NCBI GenBank assembly: GCA_937927825.1
Contig: CALFWV010000143.1
Location: 1-35,855 of the forward strand
Origin: an uncultured Caulobacterales bacterium
GTDB lineage: Bacteria; Pseudomonadota; Alphaproteobacteria; Caulobacterales; Maricaulaceae
Direction of reading: 5' to 3'
DNA: 35,855 bases
The notes beneath the pieces are model-generated. The model saw only the letters and a list, made by a program, of their open reading frames with translations. It did no database searches and was not told the DNA's origin. Positions 32,623-35,855 of this stretch are shown here, one piece after another (position 1 is the stretch's first letter; the number at the start of each line of letters is the position of its first letter). Made by a program: the position numbers and the translations under genes.

Positions 32623-32652
32623 AACCTCCGCTCGTCATCGCGAGCGGAGGTT
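32623..32652. terminator. bidirectional terminator after pntB
   Basis: AACCTCCGCTCG (32623-32634) and CGAGCGGAGGTT (32641-32652) form a perfect 12-bp stem with a 6-nt loop. The A-rich left flank (TAAAATAAAA) gives a T-rich tail on the minus strand, and the right flank (CTCAAATTTT) is moderately T-rich. It separates pntB from the convergent small exported-protein gene. Confidence 0.85.
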
Positions 32653-32677
32653 CTCAAATTTTATGTCGACGCTTTCT

Positions 32678-33121
32678 CTAGCTGTCGGGTAAAATCAGCT
32701 TTTTAGCGAGAAAACTATTGCCATCGGCAGGTTTCGGGCCACTTCCCATTTCAAAATCAATCTTTTGAACTTGGACGGTGACGTCAGTCGTCGGAATTTC
32801 CAAATAGATCCGTTCGCCGTCTTCCATGTCCAAGTAGCGGGACTCAGCATCACTACTGGCGTTACGTGTTACGGTTTCTGTCCTGGCGTCGCGGTAAACC
32901 ACGCGAAACCAGTCCTTATCCTCGTCCAGTGTTTTCGACGCGGCATTCGCGAGCGCGGCTTCAAAAATGATATCTGTCATGACCGGAACGTCCTCAGCCG
33001 GTATCTCGGTCTGTACGGCGACCGTGTGAATGTTTTGGTCTCCAGCAAATGCCGCAGAGGGTAGGGAGACGGCCAAGACTGCTGCCGCGACCGGGGTGAG
33101 TGTTTTCTTATAAGTATTCAT
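32678..33121 (-). CDS. small exported protein of unknown function
   Basis: The 147-residue product starts at an ATG preceded by GAGGAG; the open frame extends much further upstream but without coding character. A clear signal peptide (KKTLTPVAAAVLAVSLPSAAFAG, cleavage near residue 27) directs it to the periplasm. The mature part is acidic, with Asp/Glu-rich segments (TLDEDKDWFRVVYRD, YLDMEDGERIYLEIP) and no Cys or membrane helix. I do not recognise a family. It lies downstream of the GGDEF gene on the same strand, 139 bp away. Confidence 0.78.
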   Translation of the reverse strand: MNTYKKTLTPVAAAVLAVSLPSAAFAGDQNIHTVAVQTEIPAEDVPVMTDIIFEAALANAASKTLDEDKDWFRVVYRDARTETVTRNASSDAESRYLDMEDGERIYLEIPTTDVTVQVQKIDFEMGSGPKPADGNSFLAKKLILPDS

Positions 33122-33260
33122 ATTGAATTCTCCTCTCATGCTACAACAACGGGGTTGCAGGGTCAGAAGTTCCAATCGAATTAAGGTATGATTAAGGCAA
33201 TTTTCATCAAATTTAGTTGAAATTTCAAGGCTCGCCCTGTCGAAGCGCGCAAAAGGCAGT

Positions 33261-33884
33261 CTATTTCCGGGACCGTTTGGACATATACATGGCGCGATCT
33301 GCACGGGCCAGAACTTGTTCAACACTATCTCCGGGTTCGCAAGGCGCAACGCCCCAAGCGGCGCTGATATTCACGCTGCCCGTAGGCATGACAACTTCTT
33401 GTTCCGCGATACGGCAGCATAAGGTTTGAGCTTTTGCCTTGGCGACTTCGACGTCGGATTTAAACAATAAAATTCCAAATTCATCGCCGCCCAACCGCGC
33501 GACCATGTCACAATCGCGGACGCCCTCCTGCAAAACCTCGCCAATCATCTTCAGCAGCGAGTCCCCGACGCCATGGCCAAATCTGTCATTCACGGATTTA
33601 AATTCGTTGAGATCGAAAAAAATAAGCGTGGACAGAAGGTCGTATCGTTCCATCACGGTTTGTGCGCGAGAAATTTCGCGCATGAACGCGCGCCGATTAT
33701 AAACGGGGACGAGTGGGTCAGTATTGGCGGCATGTTCCAACTCTAAAATCCGTAACCGCAAATGCGCAATTTCACTCGTCATATCTTCATTTGCCCGGAC
33801 CAATGCGGCATCCGCATCTGCACTACGTTGATACAACGGTGTGGCCGCGTCTTGTAAAACGCGTGTTAGGCGAGATGGGCTCAT
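33261..33884 (-). CDS. GGDEF-domain diguanylate cyclase
   Basis: The enzyme makes the second messenger c-di-GMP from two GTP. The 207-residue protein has a short N-terminal coiled-coil segment (about 20-52, [20 protein letters not shown]), then one GGDEF domain. The active motif GGDEF (132-136) is intact, as are [12 protein letters not shown] and HGVGDSLL. A complete RxxD product-inhibition site (RDCD, 123-126) lies five residues before GGDEF. There is no signal peptide, membrane segment or sensor domain, so it is a cytosolic cyclase that likely dimerises through the coiled coil. It is divergent from purE. No strong ribosome site is visible. Confidence 0.93.
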   Translation of the reverse strand: MSPSRLTRVLQDAATPLYQRSADADAALVRANEDMTSEIAHLRLRILELEHAANTDPLVPVYNRRAFMREISRAQTVMERYDLLSTLIFFDLNEFKSVNDRFGHGVGDSLLKMIGEVLQEGVRDCDMVARLGGDEFGILLFKSDVEVAKAKAQTLCCRIAEQEVVMPTGSVNISAAWGVAPCEPGDSVEQVLARADRAMYMSKRSRK

Positions 33885-34050
33885 GCTGTTAAGGCTCGTA
33901 ATTTCATTTCAGGACAGAATAGATCTCCTTATAGGCCAACTGAGATTAAGATTTCACCAATGCCCTGCGAATGGACATTTGACCCCTGTCGTTCGGGGGG
34001 TTAGAGACACTCGCTTCCACCCTGCGGAGTCATCATGGGAGCGGGCGCAA

Positions 34051-34536
34051 ATGGCCTCACCGAAAATCGCAATCATTATGGGCTCGACCAGTGATTGGCC
34101 GACAATGGAACATGCGGCGACCGTGCTTGACGCGCTGGACGTGCCCTATGACGCACAGGTTATTTCTGCTCACCGGACGCCGGATCGTCTCGTTGAATTT
34201 TCTAAAACAGCCGAGGACACCGGATTTCACGTCATCATTGCAGGCGCAGGCGGCGCGGCGCATTTGCCGGGCATGTGTGCCTCCATGACGCAGGTTCCCG
34301 TCTTGGGTGTTCCCGTGCAAAGTGCGGCGCTGTCGGGGTTGGATAGCCTGCTGTCCATTGCGCAAATGCCGGGCGGCATCCCCGTCGGCACTTTGGCCAT
34401 CGGTAAAGCCGGCGCAAAGAATGCAGGGCTGATGGCCGCGTCCATCCTCGCCTTGTCCGACCCCGCATTGGCCGCGCGTTTGCGCGCGTGGCGAGCCGCG
34501 CAAACGGCGTCCGTTGCGCTTTCCCCCAGAGGCTAA
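34051..34536 (+). CDS. purE: N5-carboxyaminoimidazole ribonucleotide mutase PurE
   Basis: PurE (class I) converts N5-CAIR to CAIR in de novo purine synthesis. The 161-residue protein shows the phosphate-binding [10 protein letters not shown], the [10 protein letters not shown] motif with the catalytic His, [13 protein letters not shown], and the [29 protein letters not shown] stretch read in two parts. The frame is open for another 70 codons upstream, but ATG 34051, preceded by GGGAGCGGG, gives the family length. purK begins 3 bp after its stop. Confidence 0.96.
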   Translation: MASPKIAIIMGSTSDWPTMEHAATVLDALDVPYDAQVISAHRTPDRLVEFSKTAEDTGFHVIIAGAGGAAHLPGMCASMTQVPVLGVPVQSAALSGLDSLLSIAQMPGGIPVGTLAIGKAGAKNAGLMAASILALSDPALAARLRAWRAAQTASVALSPRG

Positions 34537-34539
34537 AAT

Positions 34540-35625
34540 ATGCAGTCACACTCCCCCCGCAATCCGGATAAAACGCTTCCTCCCGGTTCGACAATTGGTA
34601 TCCTCGGCGGCGGACAATTGGCCCGTATGATGGCGGTTGCCGCCACCCGCTTGGGATTGAACACCCATATTTATTCCCCCGACGCCAATTGCCCTGCGGC
34701 GCTCGTGGCAGAGAAAATTATTGTCGGTCCCTATAATGATCTCGACCGTGTATTGGAATTTTCGCAATCTTGCGATGTTGTGACCTATGAATTTGAAAAT
34801 GTTCCGGCCATGACCGCGAAAGCCGCCGCCTCTGCCGTGCCCTTGCGTCCCGGTGCACGCGCATTGAACGTCAGTCAGGACCGTTTGGAAGAAAAGTCTT
34901 TCCTGCGCGCACAACTGGATTTGGAGGTGGCCGGTTTTGAAGACATTACCAGCATCCATGATTTGCGCCGCGCTGTGAAACGTCTGGGCTTGCCATCTGT
35001 GTTGAAAACGCGGCGATTTGGTTATGACGGCAAAGGTCAGGTCATTCTCCGCTCGGAAGCGGATATTGATGGCGCATGGGAGGCGCTCTCGCCTGCGCCT
35101 TGTATTTTGGAAGCGTTCATCGCGTTTGACCGCGAGGTGTCCATCGTGGCCGCCCGCGGATTGAACGGGGAAATCGCAGCCTATCCGCTGACGGAAAATA
35201 TACACCGCAATCACATACTTCATACCAGCGCGGCCCCCGCGCAAAATGATGATGGCAGCGCCGCAAAGATTGCGGCAAAAATTCTGGACCATTTGGATTA
35301 TGTCGGCGTGATGGGCGTCGAGTTTTTTCAAATGAAAAATGGCCAACTAATCGTGAATGAGATTGCCCCTCGCGTTCATAACTCCGGACATTGGACACAA
35401 AATGCCGGCTGTACGGATCAGTTCGAGCAACATATGCGCGCTGTTGCCGGCTGGCCGCTGGGCGATGCGCGTCCGCGCCAAGGCGTCGTTATGACCAATT
35501 TGATTGGGGATGATGTTGCAGACTGGAAAACTCTGGCGGCCCAAGCTGGAACCCATGTTCATCTCTACGGAAAATCAGAGGTCAGAGCAGGTCGAAAAAT
35601 GGGCCACGTCAACCGCACGAAATAA
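34540..35625 (+). CDS. purK: 5-(carboxyamino)imidazole ribonucleotide synthase PurK
   Basis: PurK is the ATP-grasp enzyme that makes N5-CAIR from AIR, bicarbonate and ATP, the substrate of PurE. The 361-residue chain has a short N-terminal tail (about 17 residues), then GILGGGQLARMMA, the ATP-grasp region with KTRRFGYDGKGQ, FDREVSIVAARG, and the metal-binding EFFQMKNGQLIVNEIAPRVHNSGHW stretch (in two parts). Complete and in the usual purEK operon. Confidence 0.96.
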   Translation: MQSHSPRNPDKTLPPGSTIGILGGGQLARMMAVAATRLGLNTHIYSPDANCPAALVAEKIIVGPYNDLDRVLEFSQSCDVVTYEFENVPAMTAKAAASAVPLRPGARALNVSQDRLEEKSFLRAQLDLEVAGFEDITSIHDLRRAVKRLGLPSVLKTRRFGYDGKGQVILRSEADIDGAWEALSPAPCILEAFIAFDREVSIVAARGLNGEIAAYPLTENIHRNHILHTSAAPAQNDDGSAAKIAAKILDHLDYVGVMGVEFFQMKNGQLIVNEIAPRVHNSGHWTQNAGCTDQFEQHMRAVAGWPLGDARPRQGVVMTNLIGDDVADWKTLAAQAGTHVHLYGKSEVRAGRKMGHVNRTK

Positions 35626-35636
35626 ATTCACTCCGT

Positions 35637-35771
35637 TCAGACGTCTATGCGTGAACATGCATCTCGTGGCGTCCTTTGGAGAAGGGGGCGGGAGACATAA
35701 ATCCAGAGGGTTAGAATACTAAGGAAAAGCCCGGAAATATCTGCATTTGCAAGCGCCATCAATCCCCACAT
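35637..35771 (-). CDS. possible small membrane peptide downstream of the XRE-type gene
   Basis: A 44-codon frame on the minus strand begins with ATG at 35771, ten bases after the stop of the XRE-type gene, and encodes one hydrophobic segment (DISGLFLSILTLWIYVSR). Small membrane proteins paired with XRE-type regulators are known, but the coding evidence here is only the hydrophobic pattern and spacing. It could be chance. Confidence 0.25.
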   Translation of the reverse strand: MWGLMALANADISGLFLSILTLWIYVSRPLLQRTPRDACSRIDV

Positions 35772-35781
35772 TCAGCCTGAT

Positions 35782-35855
35782 TTAAGCCAATTGAAAAAGG
35801 TCCTCGACGCGAACATCTAAAACCTCTCCAATGCGCAAGGATAATACCGTCGATG
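35782..35855 (-). CDS. C-terminal end of an XRE-family (HTH) regulator, 5' truncated by window
   Basis: The minus strand is open from the window edge to a TAA at 35782-35784. The 23 visible residues (STVLSLRIGEVLDVRVEDLF, then QLA) match the end of short Cro/C1-type regulators, whose last helix reads like LALKIAxxLxVxVEDLF. The helix-turn-helix itself lies outside the window. Function beyond DNA binding cannot be stated. Confidence 0.65.
   Translation of the reverse strand, partial: STVLSLRIGEVLDVRVEDLFQLA

Noticed and set aside
34546-35346. 266-codon open frame on the minus strand
   Set aside because: It is fully antisense to purK, whose family match is complete.

Overview
The window looks like a chromosomal segment of an alphaproteobacterium of the Caulobacterales/Hyphomonadales type (Hyphomonadaceae-like). 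The main evidence is a clear GcrA, a GapR (DUF2312), a TacA-like sigma-54 response regulator, the RegB/RegA-SenC redox cluster, split pntAA/pntAB transhydrogenase genes and an alphaproteobacterial COX subunit IV-like protein. GC content appears moderate (roughly low-to-mid 50s by eye, not computed). Genes are densely packed. There is no insertion sequence, prophage, integrase or CRISPR array, and no gap longer than about 300 bases lacks a gene; the largest is about 270 bp at 29106-29376.

Layout, left end: the 3' end of a membrane-protein gene (1-189), a VOC protein and an ABC-2 permease on the minus strand, then gcrA with a promoter region rich in DnaA-box-like and GANTC sites. An acyl-CoA synthetase converges on gcrA across a bidirectional terminator. 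The tamA-tamB outer-membrane assembly pair and an arylamine N-acetyltransferase follow. An Lrp/AsnC regulator is divergent from a branched-chain 2-oxoacid dehydrogenase operon (E1alpha, E1beta, E2), and a tRNA with anticodon CAT comes next.

Middle: a minus-strand three-gene operon encodes a DUF3604/PHP-like lipoprotein, a membrane-anchored parvulin-type isomerase and a HupE/UreJ-family membrane protein. To its right lie a short BLUF blue-light sensor, the regB-regA redox two-component operon and a divergent SCO1/SenC lipoprotein, then a PduO-type cobalamin adenosyltransferase with a HIG1-like small membrane protein. gapR follows with an unrecognised basic, coiled-coil/proline-rich protein. 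A GH10 xylanase lipoprotein and an outer-membrane barrel with a Q/Y-rich N-terminus come after it, the barrel lying directly behind the TacA-like regulator.

Right end: a COX IV-like protein with pntAA-pntAB-pntB (proton-translocating transhydrogenase), a terminator, a small exported protein, a GGDEF diguanylate cyclase, purE-purK and the truncated end of an XRE-type regulator.

The genes suggest an aerobic heterotroph that senses redox state and light (RegBA, BLUF, SenC, COX, Pnt) and has cell-cycle control typical of stalked or budding relatives (GcrA, GapR, TacA-like). It can degrade branched-chain amino acids and xylan-like polysaccharide. The best candidate for an undescribed system is the DUF3604 / parvulin / HupE operon at 15415-19124. 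Secondary candidates are the BLUF gene beside regBA, the basic protein downstream of gapR, and the Q/Y-rich barrel protein.
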